DNA from: Aquamicrobium lusatiense
Lineage (GTDB): Bacteria; Pseudomonadota; Alphaproteobacteria; Rhizobiales; Rhizobiaceae
Length of the DNA stretch: 64,000 nucleotides
Assembly: GCF_014201615.1 (NCBI RefSeq)
Contig: NZ_JACHEU010000001.1
Location: 2,499,631-2,563,630 of the forward strand
Direction: 5' to 3'
The number at the start of each line of letters is the position of its first letter. The first letter of the stretch is position 1. This document shows positions 38,100 to 46,959 of the stretch, piece after piece. The notes below the pieces were generated by a model. The model had not been told where the DNA came from. It did no database searches and saw nothing but the letters and a program-made list of their open reading frames with translations. The position numbers and the translations under genes are program-made.

Positions 38100-38837
38100 C
38101 TAGATCATCGCCATGCCGCCATTCACATGAATCGTCTGGCCGGTGACGTAGGCGGCCTCATTCGAGGCGAGATAAGCAACTGCGGAGGCGACTTCGTCGC
38201 CCGTTCCCATACGCCGGGCCGGGATGGCCGACATGATGGTCTCTTTCTGCTTGTCGTTGAGCTTGTCGGTCATCGCCGATTCGATGAAGCCCGGCGCAAC
38301 GCAGTTGACCGTGATGTTGCGGGTTGCGATCTCCTGCGCCAGCGACTTGGAGAAGCCGATGATGCCCGCCTTCGAGGCGCAATAGTTGGCCTGGCCCGGA
38401 TTTCCCGTAACGCCGACAACGGAGCTGATGTTGATGATGCGGCCATGGCGGCGGCGCATCATCGGATGGGTCAGCTCTCGGGTGAGGCGGAACACGGCCG
38501 ACAGATTGACGTTGATGACGTCGTCCCAGTCTGCATCGCTCATGCGCACGAACAGGCCATCGCGGGTGATGCCGGCATTGTTGACGAGGATATCCACGCC
38601 TTCAAGTTCTGCTTCAGCTTTCTGGCCGAGTTCCTTGACCTCGCTGGCATCGGACAGGTTGGCCGGAAAGAGCTTTACGCGCTCGCCAAGCTCACTGGCC
38701 AGCGTTTCAAGTTTTTCGACGCGCGTGCCATGCAGGCCGACAACGGCGCCCTGCGCGTGAAGCACGCGCGCGATCGCTTCGCCGATTCCGCCTGTCGCAC
38801 CCGTTACCAGCGCCTTGCGGCCTGTCAGATCAAACAT
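38100..38837 (-). CDS. fabG: 3-oxoacyl-ACP reductase
   Basis: NADPH-dependent reductase of fatty acid elongation, 245 aa. Nucleotide motif VTGATGGIGEAIARVL, the NNAGITRDG strand, catalytic Ser in NISSVVG, Tyr-Lys in YCASKAGIIGFSK, and the tetramer C-terminus HVNGGMAMI. ATG 38837 (MFDLTGRKAL) is chosen over an upstream in-frame start. It lies between fabD (41 nt) and acpP (180 nt with its own putative promoter). Confidence 0.97.
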   Translation of the reverse strand: MFDLTGRKALVTGATGGIGEAIARVLHAQGAVVGLHGTRVEKLETLASELGERVKLFPANLSDASEVKELGQKAEAELEGVDILVNNAGITRDGLFVRMSDADWDDVINVNLSAVFRLTRELTHPMMRRRHGRIINISSVVGVTGNPGQANYCASKAGIIGFSKSLAQEIATRNITVNCVAPGFIESAMTDKLNDKQKETIMSAIPARRMGTGDEVASAVAYLASNEAAYVTGQTIHVNGGMAMI

Positions 38838-38878
38838 TCCTGCCTCCATAAACGTCGCCAGCAGCGATCAGTCCGCGA

Positions 38879-39820
38879 TCAGCCGAGGGCGGCAAGCGCC
38901 GCCTCGATATCGGCCGGCGTCCCGACGGAACTGACAGCGATATCGCGATTTATACGGCGCGCAAGCCCGGAAAGCACCTTTCCAGCGCCAATTTCATAGA
39001 GCGTGGTGACGCCATCGGCGCCAAACCACTCTACTGTTTCGCGCCAGCGCACCCTGCCCGTCACCTGCTCGACGAGGCGCGCAGTGATGAGATCAGCGTC
39101 GGTGGTGGGCTCCACGGAGACGTTCGACACCACCGGAACCACCGGGCCATGTCGTGCCACAGCCGCCAGCGCTTCGCGCATCGCATCCGCAGCCGGGCCC
39201 ATCAATGCGCTGTGGAACGGCGCGGAAACCTGCAGCATCAGCGCGCGCTTCGCGCCCTTGGCCGTGCACAGCGCCGCTCCGCGCTCCACGGCCGCCTTGC
39301 TGCCCGAAATAACGAGCTGGCCACCGCCATTGTCATTGGCGATCTGGCAGACCTCATCTTGCGCGGCTTCCGTGCAGGCTGCTTCCACATCCGCCTGCTC
39401 CAGTCCGATAATGGCAGCCATGGCGCCTTCGCCCGCCGGCACGGCTGCCTGCATGGCATTGCCGCGAATGCGCAGCAGGCGCGCCGCATCGGCGATGGAA
39501 ACGAAGCCGGCGGCGGCAAGCGCCGAATACTCGCCAAGCGAATGGCCGGCCACATAGGCGACCTTTTCCTTCAGCGAAAAGCCTTTTGATTCCAGCGCCC
39601 GCATGGCCGCAAGCGACACGGCCATCAGCGCCGGCTGGGCATTGGCTGTCAGGGTCAGCGTTTCTTCGGGTCCCTCGAAGATCAGCGCCGAAAGCTTCTC
39701 GCCCAGCGCCTCGTCCACTTCCTCGAACACCCTGCGCGCTTCGGGGTAGGCGTCGGCAAGTTCCTTGCCCATGCCCACGGCCTGACTGCCCTGCCCCGGG
39801 AACGTGAATGCTATTGCCAT
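38879..39820 (-). CDS. fabD: Malonyl-CoA--ACP transacylase
   Basis: Charges ACP with malonate. The product is 313 aa: N-terminal FTFPGQGSQAVGMG, nucleophile Ser in AGHSLGEYSAL, the arginine of MQAAVPAGEGAM region, and the histidine of QVSAPFHSALM. First gene of the fabD-fabG-acpP-fabF-mltG-yicC-gmk run. A 256-nt region separates it from the divergent LTA-synthase-like gene; it contains an AT-rich patch near 39955-39985, a possible promoter area, but no clear boxes. Confidence 0.96.
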   Translation of the reverse strand: MAIAFTFPGQGSQAVGMGKELADAYPEARRVFEEVDEALGEKLSALIFEGPEETLTLTANAQPALMAVSLAAMRALESKGFSLKEKVAYVAGHSLGEYSALAAAGFVSIADAARLLRIRGNAMQAAVPAGEGAMAAIIGLEQADVEAACTEAAQDEVCQIANDNGGGQLVISGSKAAVERGAALCTAKGAKRALMLQVSAPFHSALMGPAADAMREALAAVARHGPVVPVVSNVSVEPTTDADLITARLVEQVTGRVRWRETVEWFGADGVTTLYEIGAGKVLSGLARRINRDIAVSSVGTPADIEAALAALG

Positions 39821-40076
39821 GATCAGCCTCGGTTTGTGCTCTTAATCCCGCGTGTGACGCATTGAAGCAAGGCAAGTCAAGCCCGCACCCTTTTTACCGG
39901 ATTTTTGAAGCAGGAATGGCTCTTCATCCGACGGAGCGGGAAAAGGATCACATATCGTTAAAAACGAACACGATTCTTTCGTCGGCTATTCCCATTTTTG
40001 CCACACGCAATAGCTTTTCGTGACATATGCATGACAGTTCTATGACGCTGGCATTCAATGGGAAAGTTGTGAGTTG

Positions 40077-41993
40077 GTGAAACGCAAACCAGAATTTTCT
40101 GAACAGGCAGCACGCATGGATGCCATGGCGTCCGGCAGCAACCGTTCGGCGCTGAACGCGAGTGCCCGTCATGCGGTGCTGATGGTCCTTGCTTCAGCCC
40201 TGCTTGTTTTTGCCATCGAATGGATTTTCCGCGGCGATTTCGCAGGCGCGGTCGCCTTCTTTACGCAACCGTACAAGCCCGGCTGGACCACGGTTCTGGT
40301 GTTTGCGCTCCTTCTGCTCGGACTGGACGCCATTCTTGGCCGTGCCTGGCTCGGATTGCTGACCGTCGCGCCGGTAACGCTCACCCTTGCCTTCATCGGC
40401 TACCAGAAGTCGCTCTATCTTGGCGATCCGCTGTTTCCGACGGATATTCTCTTTGCCCGCCAGATCTTCGAGCTGCTGCCGCTTCTGGTCGGTGAACGGC
40501 CATGGACCGGCGTGGCGCTGGTTCTGGGGCTTGTTCTGACGATCACCGCCCTGCTCTATACGTGGCGTTATGTGCAGCGTCGCATACCGCGCATGAGCTA
40601 CAGGGGCCGCGCCGCGCGCCTTTTGCTGGCTCTGCCGGCCCTCGCCTTCTTCGTCTCGCTGATGGACTATGCGACATTCTCCTGGACCCGCGACCGTCTC
40701 AGGATCATCCCGATGATGTGGGACCAGAAGGAAAACTACGCCAACAACGGCTTTACCCTCGCCTTCGCGCTCAATGTGCCGATGGCCCATGTCTCGGCCC
40801 CGGCCGGCTTCTCCGACAAGGCGATCGATTCGCTGCCAAAGCCTGCGGTCGACACCGCACTGCCGGTGGAACAGCCAGACATCATCATGGTGATGAGCGA
40901 ATCGTTCTGGGATGCCGGCAAATTGCCCGGCGTCACCATCACGCCAGATCCGATTGCTTCCACCCGCGCGCTGCAATCGGGCGAAATGTTTTCGCCGGAA
41001 TTCGGCGGCATGACCGCCAATGTGGAATTCGAGGCGCTGACAGGATTTTCCAACGCCTTCCTGCCGGCAGGCAGCATTCCCTACCAGCAATATGTGCGAA
41101 AGCCGCTGCCTTCCATGGCAACCTTCCTGCGCTCGGAAGGCTATCAGACACTGGCCATCCATCCCGGCACGGACTGGTTCTGGAACCGCTCCAATGTCTA
41201 CAAGGCGTTCGGCTTCGACGAATTTCGCTCCGAAAAAACGATGGCGACCATAGCGAAGCGTGGCCCGCTTGTTTCCGACGAATCGATGACGGACGAGATC
41301 ATCGCCGCGGCAGATGCAGCCGAAAGGCCTCTCTTCCTGTTTTCCGTGAGTCTCCAGAATCACGGCCCCTACGAGCCGAATCGCTACGGCAACGCCACGC
41401 ATAGCGTTCAGGCTGAAACAAGCGACTGGGCGCGCGCGTCACTGGCGAGCTTTGCGGAAGGCGCAGCCGATTCCGACCGCGAGTTACAGCGCCTGATCGA
41501 CTGGGCCCGCAAGCGCGACCGTCCGACGGTGATCGCCTTCTTCGGCGACCATCTGCCGCCCCTCGGCCCCGTTTACGTGGAAACCGGCTTCCTGAAGGCC
41601 AATGTAGCTCCGCGCCGGGACACGCCCGAGAACATGCGCCTCCACCGCTCGACTCCTCTGGTCATCTGGTCGAATCGCAACGGCAGCGTTGAAGATGTCG
41701 GTGGCGTCAGCCCCGCTTTTCTGCCCCTGCACGTCTTCAGGACTGCGGGGATAAGCCATCCTTACTACACGGGCTTTCTGGGCGATCTGCATCAGCGCTA
41801 CAGCGTGGTGGAGCGCTCGCTGCTGCTCAGTGCAGATGGAGAGCCGACGCCCGACTGGGCGAGGCAGAAGCAGATCGATCCCTCGATCCGCGATTTCCGC
41901 TACCTCCAGTATGACATGATGTTCGGAAAGCACCGCGCGGCGCCGGACTTCTTCCCCGAAACGATTGGAGACGTCGTGGCGCATGCGAGCTGA
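40077..41993 (+). CDS. LTA synthase / phosphoglycerol transferase family protein (sulfatase fold)
   Basis: Membrane enzyme of about 638 aa. Several N-terminal membrane segments span about residues 30-210, followed by a large periplasmic alkaline-phosphatase-like domain. The metal-binding start is DIIMVMSESFWDAG, the catalytic Thr is in NVEFEALTGF, and metal ligands lie in IHPGTDWFWNR and FFGDHLPP. In Gram-negatives, relatives such as OpgB/MdoB or CgmB transfer phosphoglycerol or similar head groups to periplasmic glucans; that role is inferred. The frame opens at TTG 40074; GTG 40077 is taken here and ATG 40116 is a reasonable alternative. It stands alone. Confidence 0.82.
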   Translation: MKRKPEFSEQAARMDAMASGSNRSALNASARHAVLMVLASALLVFAIEWIFRGDFAGAVAFFTQPYKPGWTTVLVFALLLLGLDAILGRAWLGLLTVAPVTLTLAFIGYQKSLYLGDPLFPTDILFARQIFELLPLLVGERPWTGVALVLGLVLTITALLYTWRYVQRRIPRMSYRGRAARLLLALPALAFFVSLMDYATFSWTRDRLRIIPMMWDQKENYANNGFTLAFALNVPMAHVSAPAGFSDKAIDSLPKPAVDTALPVEQPDIIMVMSESFWDAGKLPGVTITPDPIASTRALQSGEMFSPEFGGMTANVEFEALTGFSNAFLPAGSIPYQQYVRKPLPSMATFLRSEGYQTLAIHPGTDWFWNRSNVYKAFGFDEFRSEKTMATIAKRGPLVSDESMTDEIIAAADAAERPLFLFSVSLQNHGPYEPNRYGNATHSVQAETSDWARASLASFAEGAADSDRELQRLIDWARKRDRPTVIAFFGDHLPPLGPVYVETGFLKANVAPRRDTPENMRLHRSTPLVIWSNRNGSVEDVGGVSPAFLPLHVFRTAGISHPYYTGFLGDLHQRYSVVERSLLLSADGEPTPDWARQKQIDPSIRDFRYLQYDMMFGKHRAAPDFFPETIGDVVAHAS

Positions 41994-42041
41994 TCGTTGC
42001 GGGCTAGCTGACGGCTGCATAATCGAAAAACGAGCAGAGAC

Positions 42042-42069
42042 TTGACATTCCGGGCACATCCGGTATGTG
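42042..42069 (+). promoter_or_regulatory. Putative rpmG promoter
   Basis: TTGACA (42042-42047) and TATGTG (42064-42069), 16-nt spacer, about 80 nt before the rpmG ATG. The -35 is a consensus match; the -10 is fair. Confidence 0.5.
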
Positions 42070-42146
42070 TCGCGCCAAGTTTCCGCTTCCGGGCGCCGCC
42101 CCGTATTGTTGCGGCTTAACCCCAGGAACATAAACGGACGAGCAAC

Positions 42147-42314
42147 ATGGCAAAAGCCGCGAACATCAAGATCAAGCTTCTTTCGACCGCCGACACCGGC
42201 TTCTTCTATGTGACCAGCAAGAACAGCCGCACCAAGACGGACAAGCTCTCGTTCCGCAAGTACGACCCGGTCGTCAAGAAGCACGTTGAATTCAAGGAAA
42301 CGAAGATCAAGTAA
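42147..42314 (+). CDS. rpmG: 50S ribosomal protein L33
   Basis: 55-aa ribosomal protein of the large subunit ([18 protein letters not shown]..., ending KETKIK). It is the zinc-free type: no CxxC pairs are present. The [19 protein letters not shown] and [19 protein letters not shown] segments are diagnostic. Its own promoter and intrinsic terminator make it a single-gene unit. Many rhizobia place rpmG directly after divK-pleD; here those genes are nearby but convergent. Confidence 0.97.
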   Translation: MAKAANIKIKLLSTADTGFFYVTSKNSRTKTDKLSFRKYDPVVKKHVEFKETKIK

Positions 42315-42335
42315 TCTTCGGATTTCTGCGAACAG

Positions 42336-42365
42336 AAAAAAGCCGCCCAACGGGCGGCTTTTTTT
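42336..42365 (+). terminator. Intrinsic terminator of rpmG
   Basis: GCCGCCC stem (AGCCGCCC/GGGCGGCT, 42341-42359) with a 3-nt loop AAC, preceded by an A run and followed by seven T, 21 nt after the rpmG stop. Confidence 0.93.
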
Positions 42366-42416
42366 GTTGGCTACCCCTTCATCGCGCGACCTTGTATTTC
42401 ATCCTTGCGAGCAGAT

Positions 42417-42447
42417 AAAAAGCATCAGATTCTGACTGATGTTTTTA
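42417..42447 (+). terminator. AT-flanked hairpin in the BLUF gene leader
   Basis: AAAAAGCATCAG (42417-42428) pairs with CTGATGTTTTT (42436-42446) through one G-U pair, with a 7-nt loop. It is a second intrinsic-terminator-like structure, 50 nt after the rpmG terminator and 26 nt before the BLUF start. It may back up rpmG termination or attenuate the BLUF gene. Confidence 0.5.
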
Positions 42448-42472
42448 TTCTTTTGCCGGGGGTATTGCCGCA

Positions 42473-42796
42473 ATGCTGATCCGCCTCACCTATATATCGA
42501 CCTTTAATGCCAACATCACCGAGGCAGACATAGACGAGCTGACCGGGAAGGCGGCTGAGTTCAACAAGCGACACGGCATCAGCGGCATTCTGGCCGTGGA
42601 AGGCGAGCGGGTGTGCCAGATACTGGAAGGCCCGCGGCCTGAGGTTCAAACCCTGTTTGAATCCATCCGGCGCGACCCGCGCCATTCCGGCATCGTCGAG
42701 CTCGACGTGAGCGAGATAGACCAGCCTCACTTTGAGGCATGGGGCATGGTGCGCCGTCCGATGGTGGACATCGTTACGCTGGCATTTTCACTGTAG
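42473..42796 (+). CDS. Short BLUF-domain blue-light sensor protein
   Basis: 107-aa protein consisting of a BLUF domain alone. The flavin-binding and signalling residues line up with AppA: Tyr7 (LTYIST), Asn31 (EFNKRHGISGIL), Gln49 (VCQILEGP), and Trp90/Met92 (FEAWGM). The RDPRHSGIVEL segment is typical. Single-domain BLUF proteins usually have about 140 residues with two C-terminal helices; this one stops right after strand five (VDIVTLAFSL), so it probably works by protein contact with an unlinked partner. No photosynthesis genes are near. Start ATG 42473 has only a weak GGGGGT ribosome site. Confidence 0.88.
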   Translation: MLIRLTYISTFNANITEADIDELTGKAAEFNKRHGISGILAVEGERVCQILEGPRPEVQTLFESIRRDPRHSGIVELDVSEIDQPHFEAWGMVRRPMVDIVTLAFSL

Positions 42797-43105
42797 ACGA
42801 ACAAGCTGCTTTGCCGAAGGGGACTGCGCCGGGAAACCGGGGGCCGGTCGACTATGGCAGCGGTACGAGGAGGCCACTATTACCAAGGCCGACCGGCCAA
42901 CCCCACGGAACCCAGGAGATGCGGCGGACCTGAGAAACATGGGGTATCTCTGAGGCGTAACCAGAAACTGCCTGCTACACCATTTCCGCAACGTCGCGCA
43001 CGAAACCGCGAAAATCAACCATTTCTTAACCCAGAGAATCGAAAGCGCTGGATTAAGGTAAACTCTCAGCAGTCGCCGCCTTGACGAATCCCTCCGCAGA
43101 GATGC
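42797..43105. other. 309-nt region between BLUF and pleD with a structured element
   Basis: No convincing gene. The first half is GC-rich and holds a perfect 9-bp pair GGCCGGTCG (42842-42850) with CGACCGGCC (42890-42898), extended by G-rich and C-rich flanks (GGG at 42839-42841 with CCCC at 42901-42904). The interior can form a smaller TGGC/GCCA stem. The second half is AT-richer (about 42995-43070). Small overlapping ORFs show no family features. Confidence 0.5.
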
Positions 43106-44479
43106 TCACGCCGCCTTGGCGACGACGCGGTTGCGACCGTTCTTCTTTGCCTCATAGAGAGCAAGATCAGCCCGCTTCAGAAGCGCCGCAACGCTGTCGT
43201 CCTGCCTTTTGACCGACGAAACGCCGACGCTGATGGTGATCTCGACCGGGTTGCCCTGCCTGCCGACCGAGAAGGGCGTTCTTGCGATTTCCGCACGTAT
43301 GCGTTCGGCCACCTTGGCAGCTACGGCGCCTTCCGTGTCGGGCATGACAATAACGAACTCCTCACCGCCAAACCGGCAGATCAGATCGATTCCGCGCATG
43401 TTCTGCCTCAGGCGACGTGCAAACTCGCGCAGCACATCGTCGCCCCCGTCATGACCATAAGTGTCGTTGATCGATTTGAACCGGTCGAGATCCACGATCA
43501 TGATCGACAGCGGGCGCCTGCGCGCCACGGCCCTGTCGAACAAGGTCTGAAGGTGGCTGTCGAGATAGCGTCTGTTATGAAGCCCGGTAAGAGAATCCGT
43601 CACCGCCATCTCTATCGACTGGGTGACGCTGGCCCGCAGCTGGTCATTATAACGTTTGCGCCTGATCTGCGTATAAAGCCGCGCTGTCAGCTCGTGGGGA
43701 TCGACCGGCCGCACCAGATAGTCGTTGACGCCAAGTTCCAGCCCCCGGATGATGCGGGGATCGTCGTCCTGTTCGGCCAGCAATATGATGGGCAGAAAGC
43801 GCGTGCGATCCAGAGACCGCAACTGCGAGCATAACCGCAGCGGATCCACATTCGGCAAAACCGTCGACAGGATCAAACACTCGTAGTTGCCTTCCGCAGC
43901 CTGGAAGAAACCGGCATTGGGATCGGAGGCGAACTCCAGCTCCATCTCACCCCTTATCTTCGAGCGAATACGCTCGAAGACTTCGACGCGGCTGTCTATC
44001 AGCAGCACCTTGGCAGGCAGGTCCGAGCCATTATCGCCACGGCTGAGAATGTTCGCGAGCCCTATGCTGGTCGCCGTGGCGGTACGCAGCCGCAATTCGT
44101 CGGTCAGCATCTTGAGCCGAACGAGGCTCTTCACTCGCGTCATGAGCTGCAGATCATTGACGGGCTTGGTCAGAAAATCGTCTGCCCCGGCTTCAAGTCC
44201 GCGGATACGGTCCGAGACCTGTCCGAGAGCCGTGACCATGATGACCGGCAGATGCGCGGTTGCCGGATCGCTCTTGAGCCTGCGGCAAACCTCGAACCCG
44301 TCCATCTCCGGCATCATCACGTCGAGAAGAACGACGTCGACCTTGGTCGTCTCGCAGATATCGAGGGCCTCAGCTCCGGAGCTGGCGGTGATGACCTCAA
44401 AGTACTCGGCCAGCAGACGCACCTCGAGAAGGCGCACATTGGCCGGAATGTCGTCAACGACGAGGATGCGCGCGGTCAT
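43106..44479 (-). CDS. pleD: Response regulator / diguanylate cyclase PleD
   Basis: Makes cyclic di-GMP when phosphorylated; controls the motile-to-sessile switch and polar development. The product is 457 aa: REC1 with phospho-acceptor Asp53 ([11 protein letters not shown]), a degenerate REC2 (about residues 155-275), and a GGDEF domain with an active GGEEF motif near residue 370. The product-inhibition I-site RxxD (RGID) lies five residues upstream of GGEEF. ATG 44479 overlaps the divK stop by 4 nt. Confidence 0.96.
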   Translation of the reverse strand: MTARILVVDDIPANVRLLEVRLLAEYFEVITASSGAEALDICETTKVDVVLLDVMMPEMDGFEVCRRLKSDPATAHLPVIMVTALGQVSDRIRGLEAGADDFLTKPVNDLQLMTRVKSLVRLKMLTDELRLRTATATSIGLANILSRGDNGSDLPAKVLLIDSRVEVFERIRSKIRGEMELEFASDPNAGFFQAAEGNYECLILSTVLPNVDPLRLCSQLRSLDRTRFLPIILLAEQDDDPRIIRGLELGVNDYLVRPVDPHELTARLYTQIRRKRYNDQLRASVTQSIEMAVTDSLTGLHNRRYLDSHLQTLFDRAVARRRPLSIMIVDLDRFKSINDTYGHDGGDDVLREFARRLRQNMRGIDLICRFGGEEFVIVMPDTEGAVAAKVAERIRAEIARTPFSVGRQGNPVEITISVGVSSVKRQDDSVAALLKRADLALYEAKKNGRNRVVAKAA

Positions 44480-44847
44480 GCATCCCCCAGATAGGATTTG
44501 ATCGTTTCGATAAAGCGCGGAACGGAAATCGGCTTGGAAATATAGGCCTCGCATCCTCCCTTGCGGATGCGCTCCTCGTCGCCCTTCATGGCAAAGGCGG
44601 TGACCGCTATGACCGGGATGACGTGGAGTTCATCATCCGCCTTGAGCCATTTTGTCACCTCAAGCCCCGAGACTTCAGGCAACTGAATATCCATCAGGAT
44701 CAGATCGGGCCTGTGGGTGCGCGCCAGTTCGAGCGCTTCCAGACCATTGCGGGTGCGCACGGTTTCGTAACCGCTGGCCTCGATGAGGTCGCGAAAGAGC
44801 TTCATATTGAGCTCGTTATCTTCGACGATCATTACTTTCTTCGGCAT
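44476..44847 (-). CDS. divK: Single-domain response regulator DivK
   Basis: 123-aa receiver domain, phospho-acceptor Asp53 ([13 protein letters not shown]), with the conserved [13 protein letters not shown] switch region and YISKPI lysine. In Caulobacter and Brucella it relays signals from PleC/DivJ/PdhS to the CtrA pathway. It is first of a divK-pleD operon with an ATGA overlap. A 238-nt region upstream separates it from the divergent DUF3572 gene and holds no recognised gene; the stretch around 45040-45065 is AT-rich. Confidence 0.96.
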   Translation of the reverse strand: MPKKVMIVEDNELNMKLFRDLIEASGYETVRTRNGLEALELARTHRPDLILMDIQLPEVSGLEVTKWLKADDELHVIPVIAVTAFAMKGDEERIRKGGCEAYISKPISVPRFIETIKSYLGDA

Positions 44848-45085
44848 AGACTTTCCGTCCCGATGGCCATTCTCCAGAATGACATCGTCCCCCTACACTC
44901 AGTCAGGCCGCACCAACCCGAATGCACGCTAGCGCAAGATGATTGATGAAATGGAAATCAACCGTCAACAAAGCGCATCTTGCGTCGGGTATCCACAGAC
45001 GGCTTCCAGAACTTGCCCTGTGTGGCAATTCACATACCTTGCCAGAACGATTCGAATAATTCTCGCTCAGGACTGAAGGGTAACA

Positions 45086-45385
45086 ATGACAGATGCAGCG
45101 TCAATGCGCGAGCACGCCGAGGCTTTGTCCATCAGCGCCCTCGGTTTCGTAGCATCGGACCCCGAACTTTTGCCACGTTTCCTTGCAATCACCGGCATCG
45201 ACGCCGGTTCGATCCGGCAGGCGGCGCGCGAACCCGGCTTTCTGGCGGGTGTTCTCCAGTTCATTCTGGCGCATGAGCCCACCCTTCTGCGCTTTTGCGA
45301 GGCAACGGGAACGCCGCCGGCTGCCGTTGGTCAGGCCCTGCGCCATCTGCCGTCAGGCGATACAAGCTATGAAAGTTCGATATGA
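45086..45385 (+). CDS. DUF3572 family protein
   Basis: 99-aa all-helical protein matching the alphaproteobacterial DUF3572 family: HAEALSISALGFVASDPELLPRFLAITGI and FLAGVLQFILAHEPTLLRFCEATG are the typical segments. No catalytic residues or membrane segments are seen. Function unknown. It overlaps the HAD-like gene downstream by 4 nt, so the two are probably translated together. It is divergent from divK, and its neighbours in other rhizobia are often divK-pleD, which hints at conserved context only. Confidence 0.85.
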   Translation: MTDAASMREHAEALSISALGFVASDPELLPRFLAITGIDAGSIRQAAREPGFLAGVLQFILAHEPTLLRFCEATGTPPAAVGQALRHLPSGDTSYESSI

Positions 45386-46035
45386 GTGCCGATCCCGAAA
45401 CCCTGCGACAGATTGAAGAACTCTCCTCAGACGACAGGCCGCTGCTGATCCTCGACGTGGACGACGTCCTGCTTGAATTCATCCGCCCGTTTCCCCGTTT
45501 TCTGGAACAGCGCGGACTTCAGTTGACGATGGCCTCGTTTCGCCTGACCGGCAACATCGCCGAAACGGGAACCGGCAGGCTGGTCGAGCAGCCCGAAGTC
45601 ACGGCCCTGCTGGACGACTTCTTCGCCGGGCAGGCCGACTGGCAAAGCATCACCGATGGCGCGCCCGAAGCGCTTGCGAGCTTCGAGGGCCGCGCGGAAA
45701 TCGTTCTGCTGACGGCAATGCCGCACCGGCACCGCGAAACGCGCCGCGCGCATCTCGACGCGCTCGGCCTTCCCTATCCTCTGCTCACCACGGAAATGGC
45801 CAAGGGGCCTGCAGTGGCGCGCCTGCGCGGTCCGGGCAACCGGCCTGTCGCTTTCGTCGACGACCAGCCGCCGAACCTGATTTCGGCTCGCGAATCCGTC
45901 TCAGACGCCAATCTTTTCCACCTGATGGCAGATAACAGCCTGCGCGAATTCCTGCCGCCACTGCCACAGGACATCACGATCGTGCATGACTGGCACGACG
46001 CAAGGCCCAAGATAGCCGCTGCTCTGGGTTTCTGA
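45382..46035 (+). CDS. HAD-superfamily-like hydrolase
   Basis: 217 aa. HAD motif I is seen as LLILDVDDVLLEF (two Asp separated by one residue pair), motif II-like Thr in VLLTAMPHRH, and motif IV-like VAFVDDQPPNLISA with two Asp. The Lys of motif III is probably in EMAKGPAV. A helical cap lies between motifs I and II (about residues 38-95). The reaction and substrate are unknown. It is coupled to the DUF3572 gene by a 4-nt overlap and converges on an alpha/beta hydrolase gene. Confidence 0.8.
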   Translation: MSADPETLRQIEELSSDDRPLLILDVDDVLLEFIRPFPRFLEQRGLQLTMASFRLTGNIAETGTGRLVEQPEVTALLDDFFAGQADWQSITDGAPEALASFEGRAEIVLLTAMPHRHRETRRAHLDALGLPYPLLTTEMAKGPAVARLRGPGNRPVAFVDDQPPNLISARESVSDANLFHLMADNSLREFLPPLPQDITIVHDWHDARPKIAAALGF

Positions 46036-46080
46036 GAAAGCGTATTCGCCGGCAAGCGCGGCGGGCGATAATGCAAAATT

Positions 46081-46848
46081 CTACAGCGGATGCTCTGCGT
46101 AGAACCCGATCACCCGCTGCTTGAAGCTCTTGTCGCCGACCGCAAGCATGTGGTCGCGGCCCTCGATGGCGAATGGCACGGCGTTGGGCATCAGCGCAGC
46201 CAGTTCTTGCGGCGAACCGCCAATGTCGTCTTTGGTACCCACGGCGACGAGCGTCGGCTGGGTAATGCGGGACATGTCGTCCTCGGTCAGCACTTCGCGT
46301 GAGGTCGAGATGCAGGCAGCAAGCGCCCTGCGGTCGCTGCGCGTCTGATCAGCGAAGGCGCGAAACGCCCGCCCGCGCGGATGCGTGGTCTTCGCCGGAT
46401 CTTCCGCAAGCAAGGCATCGGCGATCGGGTCCCAGTCGCCCACACCGTCCACCATGCCGATCCCCAGCCCGCCGAACACAAGCGTTGCCACTCTTTGCGG
46501 GGATTCCAATGCAAGGAACGCGGAAACCCGCGCGCCCATCGAATAGCCCATGACATGCGCTCTCTCGATGCCGAGATGATCCAGCAGAGCCACCGCATCC
46601 GACGCCATCTTCGTCGGCGTATAATCGGCTTCATCATAGCTCTTGGTGGAGTTGCCATGACCGCGATTGTCCAGCGCGATGGCCCGGTAACCCGCATCGT
46701 TGAGCGTCTTGAACCAGCCGGGCGACACCCAGTTCACATAATGGCTGGAAGCGAAACCATGGATGAGCAGCACCGGGTCGCCCTTCCCCCTTGCCGGCTC
46801 ACAGTCGAGAAAAGCGAGATCGAAACCGTCATGGGTAAAGAATTGCAT
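46081..46848 (-). CDS. Alpha/beta hydrolase
   Basis: 255-aa cytoplasmic hydrolase. Oxyanion region LIHGFASSHYVNW, ALDNRGHGNSTKSYD loop, nucleophile Ser in VMGYSMGARVSAF, acid residue region LVAVGTKDDIGG and catalytic His in GRDHMLAVGD. The lid is small. The sequence resembles 3-oxoadipate enol-lactonase and lipolytic types, but no substrate can be given. It is co-directional with the DUF192 gene 111 nt upstream and convergent with the HAD gene. Confidence 0.88.
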   Translation of the reverse strand: MQFFTHDGFDLAFLDCEPARGKGDPVLLIHGFASSHYVNWVSPGWFKTLNDAGYRAIALDNRGHGNSTKSYDEADYTPTKMASDAVALLDHLGIERAHVMGYSMGARVSAFLALESPQRVATLVFGGLGIGMVDGVGDWDPIADALLAEDPAKTTHPRGRAFRAFADQTRSDRRALAACISTSREVLTEDDMSRITQPTLVAVGTKDDIGGSPQELAALMPNAVPFAIEGRDHMLAVGDKSFKQRVIGFYAEHPL

Positions 46849-46959
46849 GTGAACTCACTGTCCTGAATTGCATCGCGATCGCATGGACCACCGGGGACCA
46901 CCGGGCAAAACTGAAGGCACGCCTGTTTCAAACCGCTGCCCGCCCGTAAAAGCCGAACC

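Noticed and set aside
42854..43084. Small ORF downstream of the BLUF gene, possible missing C-terminal part by frameshift
   Set aside because: Its residues do not resemble BLUF C-terminal helices and it coincides with the structured element, so a frameshift is not supported.
42797..43105. Cobalamin or GEMM (c-di-GMP) riboswitch in the BLUF-pleD gap
   Set aside because: The expected conserved boxes are not present, and the element lies downstream of both convergent genes, not in a leader.
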